Part shown: piece by piece, positions 38,001 through 50,000 of the stretch
How positions within the stretch are numbered: position 1 is the first letter of the stretch
Layout of the letters: each line of letters opens with the position of its first letter
From: Chaetorhynchus papuensis
Taxonomy: Eukaryota; Chordata; Aves; Passeriformes; Rhipiduridae
DNA: 64,000 bases
Direction: 5' to 3'
NCBI GenBank assembly: GCA_013396525.1
Contig: VWYX01000204.1
Location: 636,467 to 700,466 of the forward strand
Notes under the pieces: model-generated
Database searches by the model: none
Seen by the model: only the letters and a program-made list of their open reading frames with translations
What the model was told of the DNA's origin: nothing
Made by a program: the position numbers and the translations under genes

Positions 38001-41000
38001 TGTCTGTTTTATATTCTCTCTCTCACAAAATTTCCTTATCTGTCTTGGTAAGTGTAAACTGACTATTATGCTTTGTACTGTAACTGTAACTTTACAATCT
38101 CATTTTCTTTTCATCATATTTTTTGTCTAAGTGCAGTTAATAGCCAAAATCCACAAACTACACATGAAAGAAATTATTTTTAAATGGAATAAAGGGTGGA
38201 AATACATGTTTGCTAGTATAATTCTTTAGTCCTGATATTAGATCACTTCTTCATGGATTTCTTTGTAATTATGTAGTAGGATTAGTACTCCTTAAAATTA
38301 GAAACTAGCCATTTTAAGACACAATATTTCAATTATTTGTCATCTGATGGTCACAATGAAAAACATAGTTGCATTCAAGTAGGATGCCATAGAGCCTCAG
38401 AAGGATTAGGAGAGATGAAAAAAAAAACAAACCAGTTGGACAAGAAGAGCAAAGAGGAACCTCTTGGCCTGTTTGCAACACAGGACGTATTTATTAATAG
38501 TGAGTAGTGCCCAGAGTTTGATTCCTCCTTCCTGCCAGTCTTTTAACTTTCTTTTCAGCTTTCATGTCAATTTGAAGTGAAAAAATTAGGCAGTCTTAAC
38601 ATCAGAACTGGGAAAGCTTAACAGAACTTTCTTTCCAGACTTTCACAAATAAGAGACATTTGCATCTTTGGCTGTTGCTAACCTGGCTGCTTCTTCTGCA
38701 TGGTTTCCTCAACAAGGTATTCATAGCAAATAGTTCTCCCACCTGTACCTGAGGTGGAAACCGGGATCTGGTATTTGGCAAAGTTACCCAACACTGCCTT
38801 ACCTAGTGATGACAGCTTCCAGTCGAGTTGATTCTGTATTGGCTCCTGTCCAAACACTCTGAGTATATACAGCCACTCTGCTCATTCCATTTTGAAATAC
38901 CCCAAGTTGTTTTAAGCAAACCACATTGTCTACTGATCAGGGGGTGCAGATGCACAGCACAGTAAGATGAAGAATTACACCACAGGAATCACCCCAGCCT
39001 AGGCTGCCATCACTGTTCAAGACCAACTGGTTTGAAGCCAGCTTGGGTATGCTGAAGTGTGTCAGACTTCCCAGTGGATGTCTGATGTGTGTCAACAGTC
39101 AGCAGCAGCAATCATAGTTATTCCAGCAGGACTGAACAAGGAGTGGAGCTTCAGAAGAAACAGACAAACCGTAACTTCAACAGCATTTAGTACAAGTGAA
39201 GAAAACAGACCCTCTTGAAGAATTAAACTGTTCACACAAGCAGGGTTAGTCACATGATGACAGCAAAAAGTCGGTCAGTTCCACTATTTTTAGAGAGAGG
39301 GAATGGGAAAGAAAAGTTTTGTGGCTTGATGGTTTCTTTAGTTGAAATTAAGATAAAGGCTCAAGACATTGAATGAACTGGAAAAAAAAATATTGAGGTT
39401 TCCAGCCCTCTTTCCAGTGCTTTGCATGGGTTTCAGATGGATATTATCTTAACCCATACACACATTCCTGATCAAGGAATTTTCTAAAACAGAGGTAGCT
39501 TTTTATGCCATGCATCTATCACATTCTACATTTCTAGCTAGTCATAATAAACTTTACTCACATTTTATAGGATATGTGCAAATGCAATTATTTTGTAACA
39601 CACCAGACACCAGAATATGCCATCTTTCCAATAAGAAAAAAAAGGACTGTTAATCTGTTATAGAACATTGGCAACTCTGAAAAAAATACGGGATATTGTT
39701 TACCTAATTCCTAATTATATCCATGAGATTCACTACTCTGCTTGTTTTGGTTTTCGAAGCACCTAATTTTAACATCAACTCATGGAATTGTTTAGATTGG
39801 AAAAGAACCTTAAGGTTATCGAGTCCAACCATTAATACCACACTGCCAAGTCCAACATTAAATCACGTCCCTAGGTGCCACATCAACATGCCTTTTAAAT
39901 AATTCTAGGGATGGTGACTCCAGCACGTCCTTCGGCAGCTGCTTACAATGCTAGACAACCCCTTCAGTGAATAAATATTTCCAAATATGCAAGAATAAAC
40001 CTCCACTGGCACACCTTGAGGCCATTTCCTCTTGTCCTATCACTTGTTACTTGGGAGAAGAGACTGATCCCCACCTTGCTACAATCTCCCTTCAGGTAGA
40101 TGTAGAGAGCAGTGAGGTCCCTCAGCCACTCCTCATAAGATTCTTCCCTTCACCAGCTTCATTCATTTCTTTGGACAGTATCTTTCCAGAGACAAAGAAC
40201 AAATTTTCATATGGTTTTTGATTTCTTCTCCCTTAGCTGGGAGTTCCGTGTCTTACAATTTTATCTACGTGTAGATCCTCACTTTGTGTTAGCGTAAGAC
40301 ACTGAGCAAAGATGTGAGAGATCTGTGTTGTGATGAGAAGATTTCCCTCTTCATAGCATCTATGGCATTGTCTTAACCCTGATCTCTTCCCTTTCTCTGG
40401 AACATCAGATAAGACCTGAGATGTGGTTGCTGACAATTGCTATTAACTGCACAACTCACCTGGCAGTTTTAACTGGGAAGAGCAAACGGGAAGATGCAGG
40501 AAGGTAAAACTTGTTATTCTTTCCCTACTGCGTGTAACTGTTTATATTCTCCTTAAATCATGTAGTACGTGGAACTTGGTCTCTTCCTACAAGGGCTATT
40601 TTTAATGGAGTGCATTCACAGTAGCTGAACACTACTGTGCCAGAATCTTCAGAGGTTATCAGTTTGGCTGTGTCAGAAGGACCTGCTTTTCTGAAAGCAC
40701 TATGGCCCTTATCTTTAAAATTGAAGTTGTTTTCAGGTGTTTCAGGCTGGACAGTACAGAATTGAGATGGACAGCTGCTTTTGAAAATCTTAGTGGAAGT
40801 TTTCACCTTCTTACACTCAGCAGTTGTCTTTGACATAAATAAAATGGATATAAAAGAAAAGTTAAGTAGAAGTAATAAAAGTTTCACATCATGTAGATGT
40901 TGAAAAGTTATAATCCTCTGCTTTCAGAAGGGAAGAAGCAACACAGTGCTTAGCACCAGTGTAGAAGATCAGAGTGCTACTGACTCTGTCCGTCCACAAC

Positions 41001-44000
41001 ATCCATCTCCTGGCCACAGTCATGCACAGACAAATCCCAGTTCAGCACCTTTCCTCTCTTTTAGGATGAGTTTCCAATGAATCCAAACCAGTTGCAAAGC
41101 AAACCCGTTGATCTTGGTTCTTCTGTTCAGGTCTTAAGCAACATGATCTCTCCCAAAAGAAGAAAGCTCCTCATCTCCAACATTTCCCAGCACTTTGGCA
41201 CTAAAGCCCAATGTTCCTGCAAAGCTTTTTGATGAGGGGAGGGCCCATGAACTATCCAGATACTGAGACCCTACGCCTCTAATGAACCCCATTAGAGCCA
41301 CAGGCCTCGTCAAGGACAGGAGGCCCTCTTCACAGTGTCATTGGAGATTTTGAGCCGCAAAGCGTAAAACTGACTGAAGCTGGCAGATTATGGCTTCTCC
41401 TCCCATCTCATCTCTGTGCACAGCATTTGTCTCTCTGCTGGAAAGCCTTGAGGCAAGGCTCACTCAGTAACGAGAAAAATTTCATTTTGTTTATGTATTA
41501 TGTGAGATCTGTGAGGGAGAAATAACCAAAAGGAGCATAAACTCTCTTGTTTCTTCTGCACCTTGTACTGCAACATGCTGAAACACCATTAGAACATTTC
41601 CAGAAAATCACATGAAGAGATGCACTGATGCTGTTGTAAGAATAATTAACTCTCAATGTAGTTGCTTCTGGCTGTGTTAGTACCAGTATAAACCAGAATC
41701 TGTCCATATGTTCACACTTCCATACACTCATGCTCACATATGATTCAGGCTCTTCTTCAGCATTTTGTTTCAGTGAAACCAGCTATACATATGCTAGTAA
41801 GCTTATCATAACCTGAAAGCGTTTACAGGAGACAATTCAAATTGATTTATAATGACATTTCCAGAATGCACATGGGTTTTTAAGCAATGGACAAGGTGCA
41901 TAAAGGAAATCTGGTGATGCAGAGAACAATGAAAACAATTTAAATGAGACATGAATTGAATGTAAGGTGCCTTCCAGTTGCTATCAGTACATCTGGTTGG
42001 TATTGCAGGCAAAGATCCCTGGTAATTTCACAAGTGGGTGTGCTGCAATATTCTTAAAACTCTGAGTCTTTGAGGAGCTATGACTCATGGAACCACAACT
42101 GTCTGAGGACTTTCTGAATGTCACCATAGGATAAGATTCTTTCTAGCTCTCTTGGGAAACAGGCAAATCATCACTTTAAATCCCCAAGGGCAAGTCTTAA
42201 AGGGTTTTTAATAATCTCATTGAAGATTTTTTTTTTAGTTGAAAACTTCAGTATTCAAAGCCTTTTTAAACAAATATTTGTAACTGCTAGAAAAGTCAAC
42301 CTTTTTCTTCCTGGTAAAGGCCAGAAATGCAACTATCTCATTCCTTGCACCTACTTTTTTCTGGGTATGTCAGACACAGGAGTCACTCTTTTGGCTAATT
42401 TTTCTAAGAATTAAAGGGCAAAAGTAGAAGAGATTTGGGACCTCTCAGGTATTATATGGATGAACAAAGATACAATCTGGACTGAAAAACTGTGGCAAAG
42501 TTCAGGTACCAAATAGCTGAATGTTGTACAGGCCTGTTAAGATGTATGGCCCTACCACACTAGACTCAGGTTTCAGCCACACAAATGTGAGATCAGAGGG
42601 ATAAAAATGGGTGAAGAATTGTCCTTTTACTAGGACTGTGTGACACCACCTACTGAAATGTTTTAGGCAGTTGTTTCCCTAGCAGAATATAATGTGCACA
42701 GGTTGCTGCTGTTACACCTGGTGCCTCAGATATTAAACTAGGATCCAAGTCACAGTCACCTCACTAATGTGCGGCTTGACCTCGAAACACCTCCAGCCTG
42801 AGAAAACAGACCACATCCCTTTTGCAGTCAGCTGGAACACACAGATGACAGCAACACCTGGTAGCCAGTTGAACAGCTTTTGTGATTGTGCTGCATGCCA
42901 GTGAAGCTGTCATTTGACAACACCCTGGGCTGAATTAACACCAAAATTATAGAATTCTGCATCACACACAGGCACTCTTCATGATCTACGGGCAGGTGCC
43001 CTGGCTGGAGGGCTGCAGTTCCTCACAGCCTGCACGACCGGCCAGCTGCCTTGTTCTTCCATGATCCCTGTAGGCTGTGTCTGTCCTCACTGTGCATCTC
43101 TAGAGAAACCCCACAGCCCGTAGTCCTCTGACAGCTCTTATTTTAAAAGCTCTTAACGTGATGGCAGTCGCCACTGAAGCCGTGAGGTCATCCAGCAGTT
43201 TTAACGAGATTTCTCAGATGTGTATATATGGAATATTCCATGTATAAACCGACAGGAAGACTGTCCCACCTCAACGATATGGTTCCTCTCTAGGATTAAT
43301 TTCTTCACAGAGAGGGTGGTTAGACACTGGAATGGGGTGCCCAGGGAGCTGGTGAAGCCACCGTCCCTGGAGGTGTTTAAGTAAAGACTGGATGTGGCAC
43401 TCAGTGCCACGGTCTGATTGACAGGGTGGTGTTGGGTCATAGGTTGGACTCGATGACCTCAGAGGTCTTTTCCAACCTAACTGGTTCTGTGATTCGGCGA
43501 AGGCAGACCTGCTTGCGGCTCTACAGACACCCCGCGGACTGCCCGGTGCCCGGCCGGGGGCGGCTCACGCCGCCTGCCCGGTCCCGGCGGGGCGGCTGCG
43601 GGGCGCGGCTCGGGCAACCCCTCTGCGGTGCTCACTTCCTGCGAGGCGGGGCTTGCTCCGACGGATGCGAGCGGTCCGGCGCCGCCGCCGCCGCGGTCCT
43701 GGCGCAGGGCAAGGTGACTGCGAGGCGGCCGCGCAGAGCCTGGGCCCGGGCCGGGCCGCAGATGTGCGGGAGGCGGCGGGGCGGGAGCGGCGGGAGCTCC
43801 GCGGGGGCGGAATCGCGGCGGGGCCGCGACCGTGCCTGAGAGCGGGGCAGCGCGGGCCGGGGCGCGCCCCGCCACATGCGGGCACCCACAGCCCCGGAGA
43901 TGGGGGCGCGGGTCCCCGGGAAATGCCGGGATCCACAGCCTCCGCGGGGGAAAGGTGCGCATGGGCACTGTCCGGAAGAACGGAGAGAGCGGCGGGGCGC

Positions 44001-47000
44001 AGGCGTGGCTTTTCCCGGGGTGTGGGGGTGCGGAAGTGGGGGGAATAGCAGGGCAAACCCTCCACTTTTGTGACAAGTGAGTGGCCTGAAGTGTCAGGGG
44101 AGGTTTAGGCTGGATATTAGAAAAAGGCTCTTCACCCGGAGGGTGGCTAGAACGGGCTCCCCGGGGAAGTGGTCGCAGCACTAGCCTGACAGAGTTCAAG
44201 AAGCGTTTGGACAATTCTCTCGGGCACATGGATGCTTGGGGTGTCCTGTGCTAGGATAAGAGTTGAACTCGATGATCCTTGTGGGTCCCTTCCAGCTCAG
44301 CATATTCTGTCATTCTTGCTGTATCAGTATTCTGGAGAAGCACAGCGGGTGATCCCTCGCATCAGGAAGGGGCCTGGTGAAGACATCAGCTGCATTTTGT
44401 GGCGGGAATGGTGGGAGTGTTTTTTGCCGTAACACCTGTGCAGGGAGATGGATGCTTTTCCCCTCTCACAGAGGCGTTCGATTGTGTCTGAAGGACTTGG
44501 TTTGGTGTTTGGTCACCTGCACTGGCTGCAGGAACAGGCCGTGGGTGTGTGTGTATGCGTGCACACAGGCGATGTGGAACCGGTGGCTCTGCTCCGTGGG
44601 TGGGGAAGGGTGGCAGGAATCCACATACAGTACATGGTGTGGGAAGAGTTCAGGACAGACTATCCTGTATGCCACACAGCAAAGCAAGTGGGAAGATGAA
44701 ATTGCTGCCAACACATGGGCATACACAGAGTGTAGACCCTGGGAGTATTCCGGGCTCTGCTTTTATAATGCAGTGTTTCAGAGGTGTGAATGTAGAATAT
44801 ATAGGTGGTGTCATTTGTTTGTGAAACAGTGATCGAGGGGTGTCTCATGCTCTGGGGACTGCTAACAGAAAAAGTAGCTGCTAGGCTGCTGTGAAGTCTG
44901 GCCCAGAATTTCCCAGTCTTTAAAAGTCCTTGAATGTGTAATAATCTAAAAGTTTTAGGATGGGATATAGAAGAGCAGTAGACCTAAGCACATGGAGATT
45001 AATTATTTCAAGCAGTCCTTCATGGAAGACTGTGTTATTTCTTGTCCTTTCTACTAAAGACTGCTAGCCCCTGCAACGTGGAAGAGGTAGGTATACCTTG
45101 GAACAGAAGGATCCCCCAACCAGAGAGTTCTGTGTAGGTCAAACACAGTATATCATCAAACACCTAGAAACTAAGAGGCAACTGTTAGTGATTAATTATT
45201 TCACATAGTTTTGGTGAACAGTTCTGAAAAGAGATTATTTGCCTGCAAAACCTGATAGTAAATTCTGAAATCACAGTGGTAACAAAATTTTGTAGCTAGG
45301 GCATCATGGCTCTGCTTGAAGGAATTTACTGTTAATGGCTGAAGGGACTTGGCCATTACTTGTTGACAGTGAATACTGTCTGAAAACACAGAATTACTTT
45401 TGCATTTAGACTCAGAAAAAATTATTCTCAGGATATAAAAATTTCTCTTGTTAAACTGTGATGTAGCAATACATCACATGTTTCTTTAGAAAAGATCCAT
45501 GTTATCCTGGCAAACAATAAACCATTTTAATTAGTGGTAAATTTCCACACGCAGCTGACACTTATATTGCACTGTTACCTTCCTTTTACTAGGGTAAATA
45601 TTTTGGTTCTTCAGATAAGCAGGTGTTTAAAATTAGAAATAGAAAACCTGTCTGCACCAAGGCCAGTGCATGGCTCACTTGGCAGCTTTTTGAAACTATT
45701 GTGTTACAGAGTTTTAAGGCAGTACGGGAAATAATTCTGCTTTGAGCTTACTGAAACGTAATGTTAACAGAAGTTGAAATGGAAAAATACCAGGAATTGC
45801 TTTTAATTCTAGTCAGTTCAGACGGATTTGGAGTGTCTCCACATCTACCTCTAAAATTATTTCAAGAGACCATTATTACAGCCAAATACTGACTGTAATT
45901 AAATGTCATCTGCATGGCTGGAAAGATGTGTGGTCTAGTGATTCAATTCTGTTGGATCTGTAGTTATGGTGAAACATGAGATTTTATTTTTTCACAACTT
46001 ACAGACCTACTCTTTTAGGAGATGGTATCTTCTGTGTCTGGATGGAAGGTTTTTAGAATTTTAGGCAGTGCTTGAAGAGGAGGAGGACAGAAAACTATTC
46101 TGCTTCTTAAAAACCTGTTTTGCATAAATTAAAAGAAACTGCTTTGTCAGCGGGGTCTTGATGATCCTAGCTCATACAGGTAACTTGGAGTTAACAGGCT
46201 TTGTCACTTCCTTATTTTGCAGTTTTTTCCTCTGGCTTCTTGGTTTATATAATATAGAATATGTATGCAGCAGTGACCAACTTGAAGAGTCTTGTGAGAG
46301 GTTTGCCTCTAGTTACACTAATATTGTTCATGCAGTTTCAAAGGCAAACTTACAGGTGTGTCAGAAGTGTCGTTCACATCTTGAACATGATTTTATTTGA
46401 ATTAGTGGCTGGTTTTACATACATAATGACAGGATGTCCTGCTCAGAACCATCTCCAAAAAGAGGTGGTTTTAGAAATGAGGAAAAGTAGTGGGTCTGCT
46501 GAAACTGAGTCTGGTTGATGTCACTGCCAGTCACAGTTTTACAAAGCCGTAATAGGTTGCAAGTGGGCTAGAGATACCACTTTACCTTTGACAACTTGGG
46601 ATAGATTCCTGGTCACCCTAACATTGCTATTACACCACAGTGTTGTTTCATCATGTATGGTGAAACCTAAACTAATGTCTTAAAAAAACGGAAATCTTGA
46701 AAAGTTGCTGGATTTTGTAAGTTTCATGAGAGTGTGATGTCACGGTAGTCTTTCTTTTAGAACTTTACTGAAAAAATCTGAATGGAATCTAAAAGGAGCA
46801 TGGAATTGCTCCTCTTAATATTATCATGTATGTGCTGTCGTGCTTTTCTGCCTGGCAAAATCAGTAGAGAGGTTGATACTCCTTTGAGTCAGAAATAAGC
46901 AGCCCTTATGCATTAGTCCAGAAAAAGTTCAGTCTGCACAGTGGAGTAAAAATCTGACATAATATTCGTTTTTGTACCAAAAGGATGGTACTTACTTAAA

Positions 47001-50000
47001 CTCTTGCTAACACCTTAGTAATTTCTGTTTGGGAGGAGGGGAAATCTGGGTTATTTTGGGGGAGTTATTGCTGTGTCCTTTTCTAATAGGTTTATTTGAA
47101 CCTAATACTATATTATTGATTTCCTTCATGTACTTGGGCATACAAAAAGTTATGTACGGCTTTAGAAGTAAATGTTTAACTCACTTTACCTCACCAAAAT
47201 GTGCTTAATGGGGATATATAAACTGACTTAGTCAAAAACTTTCTCCTTTTGTTTACAGAGTCTGTTAGTGGATGCATCTCAGCAATTTGTTCCATTCTGT
47301 CATTTTGGAATATGAGATTTTCTTTTATTTACTAAGGCAGAATAACTTTTCTGCTTATACAGAGGTTTCCATCTAAATGGGGAAAATTCTTTTTACTGTT
47401 AAGTTACAGTTAAATTTCATAATATTGTTTTTACAGAATTTTTATATACTATTTATAGAAATAGGGGGATCAAAATTGAGTTTTAACTAGGAAAAAAATA
47501 TATTTCTATTCTAAATTTTGGAAACAGAACTTACTCGTTCTGTTAGGTACTAGGTGTCTGTTATCAGCGGAGTAGTTACTGTGTGTCCACAGTTTGGGCT
47601 GCACTTGTGTATACTGTTCATGAAGTGTGTCAGTAAATTACTGTTATTAATGGCTCACTTTTTTTTTTCTCTGTTATGTCAGGAGGTGTACTTCAAGAAT
47701 CTTTCAAAACAAAAGCAAAAGGAAGTCATGGAGAAGAATGGAAACAACCACAAACTTCGTGTTTGTGTTGCTACTTGCAACCGTGCTGATTATTCTAAAT
47801 TAGCTCCCATTATGTTTGGTATTAAGGCAGAACCACAGTATTTTGAGCTGGATGTCGTAGTGCTTGGCTCCCACCTGATTGATGATTATGGGTAAGGTGA
47901 ATTTTTTTCTACCAACGTCTTTCTGAGGTGTTAGCAATGATGACATGAATGTTAGGTAAAAAAAAAGTCTTGGCATCATGAGTGTACACAACAAAGTTTT
48001 ACTTGTTTTTTTCAGAATTTTGGTTTGCAGCTCCTTCTGAGATTGCATATTTCTGGGATTTTTTTGATCAGTCTTGGAATTCTAGAAAGTTCCATGTAAA
48101 TGCTGTAATTGAGACCTTAAACAGGATCACAGACTGTATGAAGTGAGAAACTCATGTCCTTCATTTTTCCCTAAGAACCTGGTGATTTTCAAATGAAAAT
48201 GTGCTACAGTTTTTTAATTTTCCACAGAGACAGGATCCTCCTCGGTCATTTTAAATTGCAGCTTTTCTGCTCTACACAGTTACTGGAGAAAGTGCTTACA
48301 TATTCCATATCCCAGGAGAATACGGTTAGTTCTTACTTCCGGGATTGCGGAGGCAGGAGTGTGGCTGTGTGTTTCTGACAAAATGCTTAACAAAATGATA
48401 GATACGTGGCTATCTGTGGTATATGGTTAGGTGGGAGAGAATAGAGTCCTCCTCCATAAGTAAGGAGTCAGATCACTTGCCCAGGAGGATGAATGTGTTG
48501 GTCCAAACCCCTTCCCTTGGAAGGACTGCCCACATTCCAAGTGGGTGTTCTCCTGGTTGCTGGGGAGAAGGTAGAAGGAACAGCATGGGTAGCCTTTCTG
48601 GGATGGTGATCGATTTGCCTCAGGCTGCATTTACCGGATCGGACCCCGTAAGTGAAAGGGATGTGAAAACACCTATTTTGGAAAACAAAACCAGACTTTA
48701 GCTTAGGTCTGCAGCGTATCAGCATTGTTGAACTTTTAGAAATGGATAAGCATATCTTCAAGTAAAGACACTTGCTGGCCCTTCCAATGAGAAATTTTGG
48801 CATTTCATAAGCTAGGACGGGAGGAAGTTACATTATGTCAAACTGCTAAGACAGGATGTTCCACTGGTGACTGTTCTCTTTCTGCACATTATAGCGCTCT
48901 GTTCCTTGCTTTGTACTGGACATTGTTTCCATCCAGTTATATGGCAAGGTGAATTCAACATCACAAAACTAACCTGATTCAAAATAAAACCAGACAAGAA
49001 AAAAAAAAACCAGTTGAACTTCTTGACAGGTTAGTATGTTGAATTGCACCCTGTTTGATTGGAGAAATAAAGTAATCCCATTTCATTTGCTAAAGAGAAG
49101 AAACATGGCCCTGATTTCTCTTTATTGCATAACCTTTTGCTGTCTGCAACACTTGTGCAAAGTAATACGAAATACTACTTTTCCAGTTCCAAGGTGTTTA
49201 ACACTAGTCTCTATATTGCAAATGATTTGTAATGCACAAATCAAACAGTAGAGATTTTGATCTGGTAAATGTTTTTGCTGTTAGTTGCTTTGTGGTAAGT
49301 ATTCTAAAACTCAAGTACTCCTTGGGTTTTTTTCAGGGCCCAGCCCTGCACCTCTTAATCCAGGTCATCCTAGAAAATGCGTGGGTCCTCAGAACATACA
49401 TGTTCTAGTGATGTTAATGGGGTAATCAACAGTACCAGATGTCAAATGACAGTGATCCTGTGAAGTGCCTGTTACTGAAATACTTGGAGAATCGTAAAAG
49501 GAAACAAAACCACCAGAAATGCACAGTCTTCTTCGTCCCCTAAATTTTCACCTTTCGAAAGGCAAAGAATATAGAAGCAAAGAGAAGAAAGTTCTCTGAG
49601 ATAAATGTACATAATCGGAAAAATGGTAGATCTGTGAAGGACATTTGTAAACCGAGTTGGAAATGTAATGAAGTTTATGCTATATAAATGTGAGTCACTT
49701 CACTCAGTAAAATAAAAAGGATTTGCCTTAAAAAAAATACAGAATCTGAAATAATATATGCTGGCTGCAGAATGTTTTCTTTAAATGTACAGGCCTCAGC
49801 TTTGCATCACATCTTTTGTATTTACACAGTTGTCCACACAAAAGTCAGTAAACATACCCTGACAGGAAATCGTGGCACATCTATTCTCTGAAAGGCTCTG
49901 CAGACACATAAACAAAAGAGTTTGATTTCTGAGGATTTCCAGAACATGTTCAGCACAGTTCCTCCTTAAAGGTGTCTAGAGACACTGGATGTTTGGAATA

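Larger units (their letters stand above)
34791..47682 (+). other. GNE: GNE intron 1 (about 12.9 kb)
   Basis: It starts GTAAGT and ends TCAG. It contains the downstream part of CpG island 1, a minus-strand CR1 (39.78-40.15 kb), two plus-strand CR1 3' ends (43.29 and 44.09 kb) around CpG island 2, and otherwise AT-rich unique sequence. No further coding exon was recognised. The exact first-exon structure of short-isoform transcripts is not visible. Confidence 0.7.

Noticed and set aside
43426..44229. Frames of 130-250 codons on both strands in CpG island 2
   Set aside because: Same GC-richness effect; one runs across the CR1 3' ends on both sides. No protein family recognised.
47800..48048. 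Minus-strand frame across GNE exon 2 and intron 2
   Set aside because: Shadow of the real exon on the opposite strand.
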